Positions 1 through 5,794 of a stretch of 9,640 nucleotides of DNA are shown here, in pieces. Origin of the DNA: Acidobacteriaceae bacterium (GTDB taxonomy: Bacteria > Acidobacteriota > Terriglobia > Terriglobales > Acidobacteriaceae); the NCBI GenBank assembly GCA_027311125.1, contig DAICZO010000196.1, positions 1 through 9,640 on the forward strand, given 5' to 3'. A program made the position numbers and the translations under genes. Within the stretch, counting starts at the first letter, position 1. Each line of letters opens with the position of its first letter. The notes beneath the pieces are model-generated. The model was not told the DNA's origin. It did not search any database and worked only from the letters and a program-made list of their open reading frames with translations.

Positions 1-1
1 G

Positions 2-1462
2 GCGGGGAGCGTGGCGGCGGGGCTGGCGGGCGAGTCGGATGCGCTGGCATTTGCTACGGTGCGGGAGTTAGCTGAGTTGGTGAAGACGCGCAAGGTGACT
101 TCGGTGGCACTGACGAAGATGTACCTGGCGCGGCTGAAGAAGTACGATCCGAAGCTGCACTTTGTGATTACGCTGACGGAGGAGCGCGCACTGGCGAGTG
201 CGGCGGCGGCGGATGCGGAGATTGCCTCGGGCAAGTATCGCGGGCCGCTGCATGGGATTCCGTGGGGGGCGAAGGCCCTGCTGGCAGTGAAGGGATACCG
301 CACGACGTGGGGTGCAGGCGGGTTTGAGCAGCAGCGCTTTGACTACGACGCCGAGGTGGTGAAGCGACTGGATGCCGCCGGTGCGGTGCTGGTGGCCAAG
401 CTGACGATGGGCGCGCTGGCGCAGGGCGACCTGTGGTTTGGTGCGCGGACGCGGAATCCGTGGAACAGCAAGCAGGGGTCGAGCGGCTCGTCAGCAGGCA
501 GCGCGAGTGCGGCGGCGGCGGGGTGTGTGGGGTTTGCGATTGGGACGGAGACGCTGGGTTCGATCGCCTCGCCGAGTACGCGCTGCGGTGCGACGGGGCT
601 GCGACCGACGTATGGGTTTGTACCGCGGACGGGCGCGATGGCACTGAGCTGGTCGATGGATAAGATTGGGCCGATCTGCCGGGCGGTGGAGGATTGTGCG
701 CTGGTGCTGGCGGCGATCTACGGGCCGGATGGACAGGATCTCTCGGTGCAGCATGCGGCGTTCAACTGGGATGCCGGGTTCGACTGGAAGACGTTGCGCG
801 TGGGGTACATCGCGAGTGCATTCAAGGCTCCGGAGCTGAAGAAGGATGCGAGCGATGAGGCCAGGGCGGGCTATGCGCAGCGACTGTACGACCTGAAGTA
901 TGCGACTGCGGCGCTGGATGCACTGAAGACCATGGGCGTGACGCTGATACCGGTGGAGATACCAAAGTTTCCGTTTGGCGACATTGTGCCCGTGCTGGAG
1001 GCGGAGGCAGCGGCGGCGTTTGACGACCTGACGCGCAGTGGGCGGGACAAGCTGCTGACGGGACAGATGCCGTTCGACTGGCCGAACAGCTTCCGGGTGG
1101 CGCGGTTCTACTCTGCCGTGGACTACGTGCAGGCGATGCGGGCACGGACGCTGGCGATTGCGGAGATGGCGAAGGTGTTTGCGGAAGTGGATGTGATTGT
1201 GACGCCATCGAACGGAGTGCAGTTGACGGCGACGAACCTGACGGGGCATCCGGCGGTGATTCTGCCGAACGGCGTGCGTGGCGGAGATGCTCCGCCGTCG
1301 TTGCACCCGGAGGATGGCGCGCTGGAGAACGTGGGTGGACCGGGAACACCGGTGTCGCTGACGTTTCTGGGCAAGCTGTACTCCGATGCTCGGCTGGCTG
1401 CGTTTGCGCGGGCTTACCAGCAGGCGACGGGGTTCCATCGGCTGCACCCGAAGCTGGACTAA
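2..1462 (+). CDS. Amidase-signature (AS) family amidase, 5'-truncated by the window edge
   Basis: Hydrolyses an amide bond through the AS-family Lys-cisSer-Ser triad; the substrate cannot be read from sequence. Numbering from the GTG at base 11: the catalytic Lys is K88 in GIPWGAK, the cis-Ser is S160 in the GSSGSSAGS loop, and the nucleophile is S184 in GTETLGSIASPS. The S160-S184 spacing of 24 matches fatty acid amide hydrolase (S217/S241). The frame is open upstream of base 11 and no good ribosome site precedes that GTG. The first visible residues already lie inside the fold, so I treat the gene as starting outside the window. The residue after the catalytic Lys is Ala, where most family members have Asp. 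The C-terminus (HRLHPKLD) looks complete. It ends 31 bases before the stop of the opposing haem-binding gene, and no clear terminator hairpin is visible between them. Confidence 0.93.
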   Translation, partial: AGSVAAGLAGESDALAFATVRELAELVKTRKVTSVALTKMYLARLKKYDPKLHFVITLTEERALASAAAADAEIASGKYRGPLHGIPWGAKALLAVKGYRTTWGAGGFEQQRFDYDAEVVKRLDAAGAVLVAKLTMGALAQGDLWFGARTRNPWNSKQGSSGSSAGSASAAAAGCVGFAIGTETLGSIASPSTRCGATGLRPTYGFVPRTGAMALSWSMDKIGPICRAVEDCALVLAAIYGPDGQDLSVQHAAFNWDAGFDWKTLRVGYIASAFKAPELKKDASDEARAGYAQRLYDLKYATAALDALKTMGVTLIPVEIPKFPFGDIVPVLEAEAAAAFDDLTRSGRDKLLTGQMPFDWPNSFRVARFYSAVDYVQAMRARTLAIAEMAKVFAEVDVIVTPSNGVQLTATNLTGHPAVILPNGVRGGDAPPSLHPEDGALENVGGPGTPVSLTFLGKLYSDARLAAFARAYQQATGFHRLHPKLD

Positions 1463-1493
1463 CTACTGGAGCAGGCGACGCGCAGGGAGATGC

Positions 1494-2003
1494 TCAGTCC
1501 GTATCGGGGGCGTGCTGCTCTGTCGTCGCCGGCTGCTGGCTGGTGGGCTGCTTCGCTTGGGAGGCAGCGGCCGTCCAACGACAGACAGACTTCATCTCCG
1601 CATCGCTGAGCTTGGTCTGCGGATGAATCCAGACGTAGGGAATGCCGGGCATGTCGCTGTCGGAGACCTCGGTACAGATTTCGGTGAGGAGATCTTTCTG
1701 CTCCGAGGCGGGATAGGCTGACCACTCGGAGAGGTTGAGGGCGGCGCGTCCGTGACGGACGTCGTAGGCGAGCAGCCACGAGACGGGGGCGACGTTGCTG
1801 TACCAGGGCCAGACGCTCTGGTGCGAGTGGCAGTCGTTGCACGACCGCTGGAGTGTGGCAGCGACCTCGGGAGGGACGGCCAGATTGGCCTCGATGGTGT
1901 GGGCTGCGACTACCGGCGGGTTGACGCGCGAGGGACGAAGGAACTGGCTGAGGGCAAACAGCACGAGCAGCCCAAGGACGATGCGATTCCACCATGACGT
2001 CAT
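1494..2003 (-). CDS. Membrane-anchored haem-binding domain protein (Haem_bd type)
   Basis: A 169-residue protein. Residues 7-21 (IVLGLLVLFALSQFL) form one N-terminal membrane segment, which should place the rest in the periplasm. The c-type haem motif CNDCH is at residues 55-59, followed by WPWYSN. Met118 in DMPG is a plausible distal ligand, and the YVWIHPQTKLS...W segment is typical of the Haem_bd family. The role is probably electron transfer or haem sensing; the partner is unknown. The frame is open up to 2108, but that longer start would overlap the upstream rubrerythrin gene. The ATG at 2003 directly precedes the membrane segment and has an AGGGAG ribosome site five bases upstream, so I chose it. 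The gene lies 64 bases downstream of the rubrerythrin gene on the same strand, probably in one transcript. The last 25 or so residues (Gln/Thr/Ala-rich) look like a disordered tail. Confidence 0.9.
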   Translation of the reverse strand: MTSWWNRIVLGLLVLFALSQFLRPSRVNPPVVAAHTIEANLAVPPEVAATLQRSCNDCHSHQSVWPWYSNVAPVSWLLAYDVRHGRAALNLSEWSAYPASEQKDLLTEICTEVSDSDMPGIPYVWIHPQTKLSDAEMKSVCRWTAAASQAKQPTSQQPATTEQHAPDTD

Positions 2004-2008
2004 AGTGA

Positions 2009-2014
2009 CTCCCT
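2009..2014 (-). promoter_or_regulatory. Ribosome binding site fixing the haem-binding protein start
   Basis: On the minus strand AGGGAG sits five bases before the ATG at 2003. This supports the 169-residue product over the longer reading that begins at 2108 and would overlap the rubrerythrin gene. Confidence 0.7.
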
Positions 2015-2067
2015 GCAGCGGGAACGGCATGCAGCCAGATGTGGCGAGCAGCATGCCAGCCCGCGAC

Positions 2068-2544
2068 TTACTTGGTTTCGAGTGCTTGTAGTTGGGCGGC
2101 GAAGGCATCGCGATGCTTCATCTCGTCCTTGCGGATCTCTTCGAAGCGGAGTGCGGCCTGATGGTCGCCAGCCTTCTCGGCCTGCTCAGAGAACTCGCGA
2201 TACATGGTGGTGGCTTCGTAAGACTCGCCCTGAATGGCGTCCTTGAGATTGTCGGCATCGGAACCGACGATACCGGCGAGCTTGGCCTCTTCGGCAAAGT
2301 GTTCGAAGCGTTCGGTCTTGGCGGTTGCGTCGAGCATGTTGGCCAGCTTGACGTTGCCACCTTTGCGGGCATGGGCAGCGAAGAGTTGGTACTTGGCGTA
2401 AGCAAAGGCCTCGCCATGCATAGCGGTAGAGAGGTTCTGCATGGTCTGGTCGCTCAATTTCTTTTCGCTTTGAGCGGTGACGTGTCCTATGGTGAAGAAC
2501 AGGGCTGCGAGTGCGAGCGCGGCGATGGTGATTCTAAGTTTCAT
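2068..2544 (-). CDS. Exported rubrerythrin-like ferritin-fold di-iron protein
   Basis: A 158-residue protein. Residues 1-24 form a signal peptide (MKLRIT n-region, Ala/Leu core, VTA|Q cleavage). The rest is a four-helix rubrerythrin domain. Likely iron ligands by alignment to Desulfovibrio rubrerythrin are E45 in HGEAFAYAKY, E107 and E110 in GESYE, and E141xxH144 in RKDEMKH. The second helix reads ERFEH (E78-H82), one residue longer than the usual ExxH, so its exact ligands are uncertain. There is no C-terminal rubredoxin CxxC domain, so electrons must come from another protein. The family reduces hydrogen peroxide and is normally cytoplasmic; an exported form is less usual. GGAGG is four bases before the ATG. 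The haem-binding gene follows 64 bases downstream and could supply electrons (inference). A CRP/FNR-like dyad lies upstream. Confidence 0.9.
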   Translation of the reverse strand: MKLRITIAALALAALFFTIGHVTAQSEKKLSDQTMQNLSTAMHGEAFAYAKYQLFAAHARKGGNVKLANMLDATAKTERFEHFAEEAKLAGIVGSDADNLKDAIQGESYEATTMYREFSEQAEKAGDHQAALRFEEIRKDEMKHRDAFAAQLQALETK

Positions 2545-2635
2545 AGCTCCTCCGGGGAGGGCAGCACGGGCGAGCAGAAATTCCGGAAACTGCCAGCATC
2601 CAGCTCTTACAGTAGGCGCAGCGGGAGCGGGAGGC

Positions 2636-2651
2636 TGTGACCGATGTCACG
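2636..2651 (-). promoter_or_regulatory. Candidate CRP/FNR-family operator upstream of the rubrerythrin gene
   Basis: The plus strand reads TGTGA-CCGATG-TCACG, matching nine of ten defined positions of the CRP consensus TGTGA-N6-TCACA; the core GTGAC-CGAT-GTCAC is a perfect dyad. Its centre is about 100 bases upstream of the rubrerythrin ATG. A weak -10 candidate, TACTGT on the minus strand at 2614-2609, would put the centre at about -41.5, the class II activator position. The motif match is seen directly; the promoter and regulator are inference. Confidence 0.5.
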
Positions 2652-2692
2652 CCTGTTGGCAGGGGTTTGCTGGGGGTTTACGCCCTGCGCCG

Positions 2693-3409
2693 TTAGCCCA
2701 TGTGGCGAACGGTGAGCTGCGGGATACGTACGTTGGGGGGCTGGGTGCAGGCGAAGACGATGGCCGCGGCGACTTCGGCGGGGTCCATCATGCGGGAGTT
2801 ACGGATGAACTCTTCCGTTCGGCCGTGGTCGAGGGCGAACTCGGATTTGACTCCTCCCGGGCAGATGACGCCGACCTTGATGTTGTACTTGCGGAGTTCG
2901 GCGTCGAGGGCCTGGCTGAAGCCGACCTGAGCGAATTTGCTGGCGCAGTAGACGGACTCGCCGGCGGCGCCCTGCAACCCGGCGACGGAGGATACGAAGA
3001 GGATGGTGCCGCTGCGCTGCTCGATCAGGTGGGGGGCGGTGTAACGGGAGAAGAGAAAGCCGGAGCGCAGGTTGGCGTTGATGAGCGCGTCGTACTCTGC
3101 GGCGGAGGTGTCGACGAGGTTCTTGTAGTTGCCGATGCCGGCGTTGTTGATGAGGATGTCGAGGTGGCCGAAGGTGCTGAGGGCGAGCGCGACGGCTTGC
3201 TGCGCGGTGGCTTCGAGTGCGGCGTCGCCAGCGAGGAAGACGGCTTTGCGTCCGAAGGCTTGGATCTGGGCGCAGAGATCGCGGAGGCGGTCTTCGCGGC
3301 GAGCGGTGACGACGAGGTCCGCGCCGTGACGGGCGAGTTCGAGGGCGGTGGCGTGACCGATGCCAGAGCTGGCTCCGGTGACGAGGGCAGTTTTGTTGGT
3401 AAGGATCAT
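2693..3409 (-). CDS. Short-chain dehydrogenase/reductase (classical SDR)
   Basis: A 238-residue NAD(P)H-dependent oxidoreductase with one Rossmann domain. TGASSGIG at residues 11-18 is the cofactor-binding glycine motif. R37-R38 after the second beta strand suggest NADPH preference. NNAG is at 88-91, and the catalytic residues are S141 and Y154-xxx-K158, with N113 as the probable fourth member. VICPGGVKSEF at 181-191 is the usual PG motif. The length is typical. The substrate cannot be deduced; it resembles broad 3-oxoacyl-ACP reductase-like or ketone/alcohol SDRs. The ATG at 3409 places the Rossmann motif at the usual distance from the N-terminus, although its ribosome site is weak. It is transcribed divergently from the ABC ATPase across 37 bases. 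The 148-base gap to the rubrerythrin gene, with its own operator candidate, suggests separate transcription. Confidence 0.92.
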   Translation of the reverse strand: MILTNKTALVTGASSGIGHATALELARHGADLVVTARREDRLRDLCAQIQAFGRKAVFLAGDAALEATAQQAVALALSTFGHLDILINNAGIGNYKNLVDTSAAEYDALINANLRSGFLFSRYTAPHLIEQRSGTILFVSSVAGLQGAAGESVYCASKFAQVGFSQALDAELRKYNIKVGVICPGGVKSEFALDHGRTEEFIRNSRMMDPAEVAAAIVFACTQPPNVRIPQLTVRHMG

Positions 3410-3426
3410 TGGTTAGCTCTCGACTA

Positions 3427-3442
3427 CGGATGCTACCATCCG
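3427..3442. promoter_or_regulatory. Dyad (6-4-6) in the SDR/ABC divergent promoter region
   Basis: CGGATG-CTAC-CATCCG is a perfect 6-bp inverted repeat around a 4-base centre, inside the only 37 bases separating two divergent genes. A -10-like TACCAT (3434-3439) for the rightward gene lies within it. A bound dimeric repressor could block both promoters. No regulator gene is adjacent, so this is a candidate only. Confidence 0.3.
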
Positions 3443-3446
3443 GCTT

Positions 3447-4229
3447 ATGCCGATGGAGGATGGAGTGCTGCTGGAAGCGCGCGGGCTGGTGAAGGAGTAC
3501 GCGACGGAGCGTGGGATCTCGCGGGTAGTGGACGATGTTTCGCTGGAGATTCGGCGCGGTGAGACGCTGGGGCTGGTGGGGGAGTCGGGCAGCGGCAAGA
3601 GCACCGTGGCTCGGATGCTGCTGCGGCTGGTGGAGCCTGCGGCGGGGACGGTGCGGTACGACGGGGTGGAGGTGCTACAGGCGAGTTAGCGGGAGATGCG
3701 AGCGCTGCGACGACGGATGCAGATTGTGTTTCAAGACCCGTATGCGGCACTGAACCCGAAGATGCGGGTGCGGGAGATTCTGGCGGAGCCGTTTGCCATC
3801 CATGACGAACGCCCGGCGGGCGGGTTGGCGGCACGGCTGCAGGAGATGCTGCGCACCGTGGGATTGGACGGCAGCGCACTAGAGCGGTATCCCCACGAGT
3901 TCAGCGGTGGACAGCGGCAGCGGGTAAACATCGCCAGGGCGCTGGCGCTGCGACCGGAGTTTCTGGTGCTGGATGAGCCTGTGAGCGCGCTGGACGTGAG
4001 CGTGGGGGCGCAGGTGGTGAATCTGCTGCGGGATCTGCAACGCGAGCATGGGCTGACGTACCTGTTCATCTCGCACTCCATGCCGCTGGTGCGGTATCTG
4101 TGCGACCGCGTTGCGGTGATGCAGCGGGGTCGACTGGTGGAGTTGGGCGATGTGCTGCAGGTGTGCGAGACACCGCAGGAGGAGTACACGCGCGCGTTGA
4201 TTGCAGCCACACCCGAGATGCCAGCTTAG
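3447..4229 (+). pseudogene. Oligopeptide/dipeptide-type ABC transporter ATPase, interrupted by an in-frame TAG
   Basis: Related to OppF/DppF-type ATPases that power peptide or nickel import. One reading frame, 260 codons before the final stop, is interrupted by TAG at 3687-3689 (codon 81). Walker A GESGSGKST (45-53) lies before the stop. After it, counting the amber codon, come the Q-loop VFQDP (Q96), signature SGGQR (153-157), Walker B FLVLDE (172-177), D-loop SALD (180-183), H-loop His210, and a C-terminal EEYTRALIAATP segment like the oligo_HPY tail. Neither half can hydrolyse ATP alone. There is no frameshift or other lesion, so the cause could be a recent nonsense mutation, a sequencing error or suppression. 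The ATG at 3447 fits a leaderless start. A GTG at 3465 with GGAGG five bases before it is an alternative. No permease or binding-protein gene is beside it. Confidence 0.88.
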
Positions 4230-4269
4230 GTGTGCGCGCGGTGATCGGACGGCGGCAAAGGGCACTCGC

Positions 4270-4275
4270 TACAAT
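4270..4275 (+). promoter_or_regulatory. Candidate -10 element for the TSUP-SemiSWEET-DUF971-DUF3050 cluster
   Basis: TACAAT, one mismatch from TATAAT, ends nine bases before the ATG at 4285. Transcription would start almost at the start codon, giving a nearly leaderless mRNA; no Shine-Dalgarno is visible there. I see no convincing -35 element. Confidence 0.4.
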
Positions 4276-4284
4276 AGTTAGAGA

Positions 4285-5064
4285 ATGCTGAATGGGTTAG
4301 GTTTGCACTGGCAGTACATCTGGCTGGTGGTTGCATCGTTGATTGCCGGGGTAATGAATGCGATGGCGGGCGGGGGCTCGTTCGTTTCGTTTCCGGCGTT
4401 GCTGGCGATGGGGGTGTTACCGATTGAGGCGAACGCGACCAATACCGTCGCGCTGTGGCCGGGTCAGGTGACGAGCATGGCGGCGCTGCGCAAGGACTTG
4501 CGCCTGGACCTGCTGCCGGTGGTACTGGCTGCGGCCGTGGTGGGCGGCGTAGGCGGCGCGGTGGTGCTGCTGCACACGAAGCAGGTTACGTTTCTGCATA
4601 TGATTCCGTGGCTGCTGCTGGTCGCTTCCCTGCTCTTCTGGGTGAGCGCGCCGGTGTCGCGATGGCTGAAGGCACGCTCCTCTGCCCCACATGAAGCAAT
4701 ACCGATACGGCCAGCGACGCTGTTTCTGGCGCTGCTGCCGGTGTGTTTTTACATTGGCTACTTTGGGGCGGGATCAGGCTTTCTGATTATGACGGCGCTT
4801 GCGCTGCTGGGCGTGGAGAAGATGCACGAGCTGAATGCGTTGAAGGTAACGGCGGCGGGCGCATCCAATCTATGTGCCGTGATTACGTTTATCCATGGCG
4901 GCGCAGTTATCTGGCACTACTGCCTGATCTCGATGGTATTTGCAGGGCTGGGCGGATACATCGGAGCACAGTACACCCGGCGGATGAACGCGGAGGTGTT
5001 GCGCACCATTGTGGTGGTGACCGGCATGGTGATGGCTGGGTATTTCTTCTGGAGGAATGGATGA
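4285..5064 (+). CDS. TSUP (TauE/SafE) family membrane permease, probable anion/sulfite exporter
   Basis: A 259-residue inner-membrane protein with about eight hydrophobic segments arranged as two inverted repeats. The first repeat carries AGGGSF (28-33) and NATNT (50-54); the second carries GAGSGF (161-166) and NALKVTAAGASN (184-195). These are family hallmarks. Known members move sulfite, sulfoacetate, thiosulfate or other small organosulfur anions; the substrate here cannot be assigned. A charged loop at about residues 127-140 separates the halves. It is the first gene of a tightly packed cluster, and its TGA overlaps the ATG of the SemiSWEET gene in the tetranucleotide ATGA. The start fits the first membrane helix and is preceded by a -10-like TACAAT rather than a ribosome site. 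Confidence 0.92.
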   Translation: MLNGLGLHWQYIWLVVASLIAGVMNAMAGGGSFVSFPALLAMGVLPIEANATNTVALWPGQVTSMAALRKDLRLDLLPVVLAAAVVGGVGGAVVLLHTKQVTFLHMIPWLLLVASLLFWVSAPVSRWLKARSSAPHEAIPIRPATLFLALLPVCFYIGYFGAGSGFLIMTALALLGVEKMHELNALKVTAAGASNLCAVITFIHGGAVIWHYCLISMVFAGLGGYIGAQYTRRMNAEVLRTIVVVTGMVMAGYFFWRNG

Positions 5065-5354
5065 TACAGGCAGGTACGATCAATCTGATTGGGTATGCCG
5101 CTGCAACGGGGACGACGATCTCGTTTCTGCCGCAGTTGATTCGCGTAGTTCGACTGCGGTCTGCTCGCGATATTTCTCTGGGGATGTTTTTGATTTTTTC
5201 GGCTGGAACGGTACTGTGGCTTACCTATGGTTTGCTGTCGCGATCATGGCCAGTGGCTGTAGCCAATGCGGTGACACTGGTGTTATCGCTGAGCATACTG
5301 ATTCTGAAGCTGCGATTTGACCGGTCGGATAGCAAGGAGCAAGGAAAACGATGA
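5061..5354 (+). CDS. SemiSWEET-type sugar transporter (PQ-loop/MtN3 family)
   Basis: A 97-residue protein with three membrane helices: about 8-29, 40-59 and 64-84. Helix 1 carries the PQ motif (SFLPQ, P24-Q25). W53 and N69 have the 16-residue spacing of the Trp/Asn sugar-pocket pair (W48/N64 in Leptospira SemiSWEET). The RSARDISLGMF linker is also typical. Such half-transporters dimerise and move mono- or disaccharides down their gradient across the inner membrane; the substrate is not readable here. The ATG at 5061 overlaps the TSUP stop by four bases and has GGAGG five bases upstream. Reading the same frame from 4743 gives only out-of-frame TSUP sequence, so the short start is correct. The tail after residue 86 is charged. 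It also overlaps DUF971 by four bases. Confidence 0.9.
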   Translation: MIQAGTINLIGYAAATGTTISFLPQLIRVVRLRSARDISLGMFLIFSAGTVLWLTYGLLSRSWPVAVANAVTLVLSLSILILKLRFDRSDSKEQGKR

Positions 5355-5794
5355 GCCATGAGGGGATACGAATTGTCAGTGCGGAACAGGCAGCGCGGGA
5401 TGCGGGGCAGGATGCAGTCAAGCTGCCAACGGAGGCCGTGACTCCCGCCAGGATTCGGGTAAAGAAGACCGAAGGCACGGGGATGGAGATTGACTGGAAG
5501 GACGGCCATACAAGTGCGTGGAATTTTGCATGGCTGCGCAACGCGTGTCCGTGTGCGACCTGCCATGATGAGCGCGAGAAGAGCGGACGGATTCCGGGTG
5601 AGCCCAAGCCGAAGGCGCAGACGCTTTTGATGATGTATGAAGCACCGCCACGTCCTGTTGAGGTGACGCCAGTGGGCAAGTATGCGCTGAAGTTCAAGTG
5701 GAACGATGGGCATGAGGCGGGCATCTATTCGTGGGAGTATCTGCGACGGGTATGCCGTTGCGATGCGTGTCTGGCGAAAGGATCGATGGAGTGA
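5351..5794 (+). CDS. DUF971 / gamma-butyrobetaine hydroxylase N-terminal-like protein with two CxCxxC motifs
   Basis: A 147-residue soluble protein. The DUF971 core spans about residues 33-134: DGH (51-53), WLRNACPCATC (61-71), P-rich middle, then KWNDGHEAGIYSWEYLR (116-132). In eukaryotic gamma-butyrobetaine and trimethyllysine hydroxylases this domain binds zinc; bacterial stand-alone versions often sit near Mrp/ApbC iron-sulfur genes but have no settled reaction. Here C66, C68 and C71 are echoed by C135, C137 and C140 at the C-terminus, so two metal-binding knuckles, or one shared site, are possible (inference). The first 30 residues are an unmatched extension. Both ends overlap neighbours by four bases (ATGA and GTGA), implying translational coupling with SemiSWEET and DUF3050. 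AAGGA lies five bases before the ATG. Confidence 0.88.
   Translation: MSHEGIRIVSAEQAARDAGQDAVKLPTEAVTPARIRVKKTEGTGMEIDWKDGHTSAWNFAWLRNACPCATCHDEREKSGRIPGEPKPKAQTLLMMYEAPPRPVEVTPVGKYALKFKWNDGHEAGIYSWEYLRRVCRCDACLAKGSME

Noticed and set aside
491..1447. Long minus-strand open frame (318 codons) opposite the amidase
   Set aside because: Arg/His/Gln-rich translation with no domain. The plus-strand frame has all AS-family motifs; this is a GC-rich antisense shadow.
2651..2692. Possible terminator after the SDR (GCAGGG 2659-2664 with CCCTGC 2683-2688)
   Set aside because: A 6-bp stem with an 18-base loop and no T-run on either strand; too weak to call.
2477..3562. Plus-strand open frame of 361 codons opposite the SDR
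   Set aside because: Its Gly/Asp/Glu/Val-rich translation is the antisense of a clear SDR with TGxxxGIG and YxxxK, and no ribosome site or family motif supports it.
3696..4229. Independent gene starting at the ATG after the amber codon
   Set aside because: It lacks Walker A, is in the same frame as the upstream half, and has GGGAG directly abutting the ATG with no spacing. It is better read as the 3' part of one interrupted gene.
5057..5320. ATG at 5057 in another frame at the TSUP/SemiSWEET junction
   Set aside because: Its 87-codon translation is Asp/Arg/Ser-rich with no membrane segments; the overlapping frame from 5061 is a textbook SemiSWEET.
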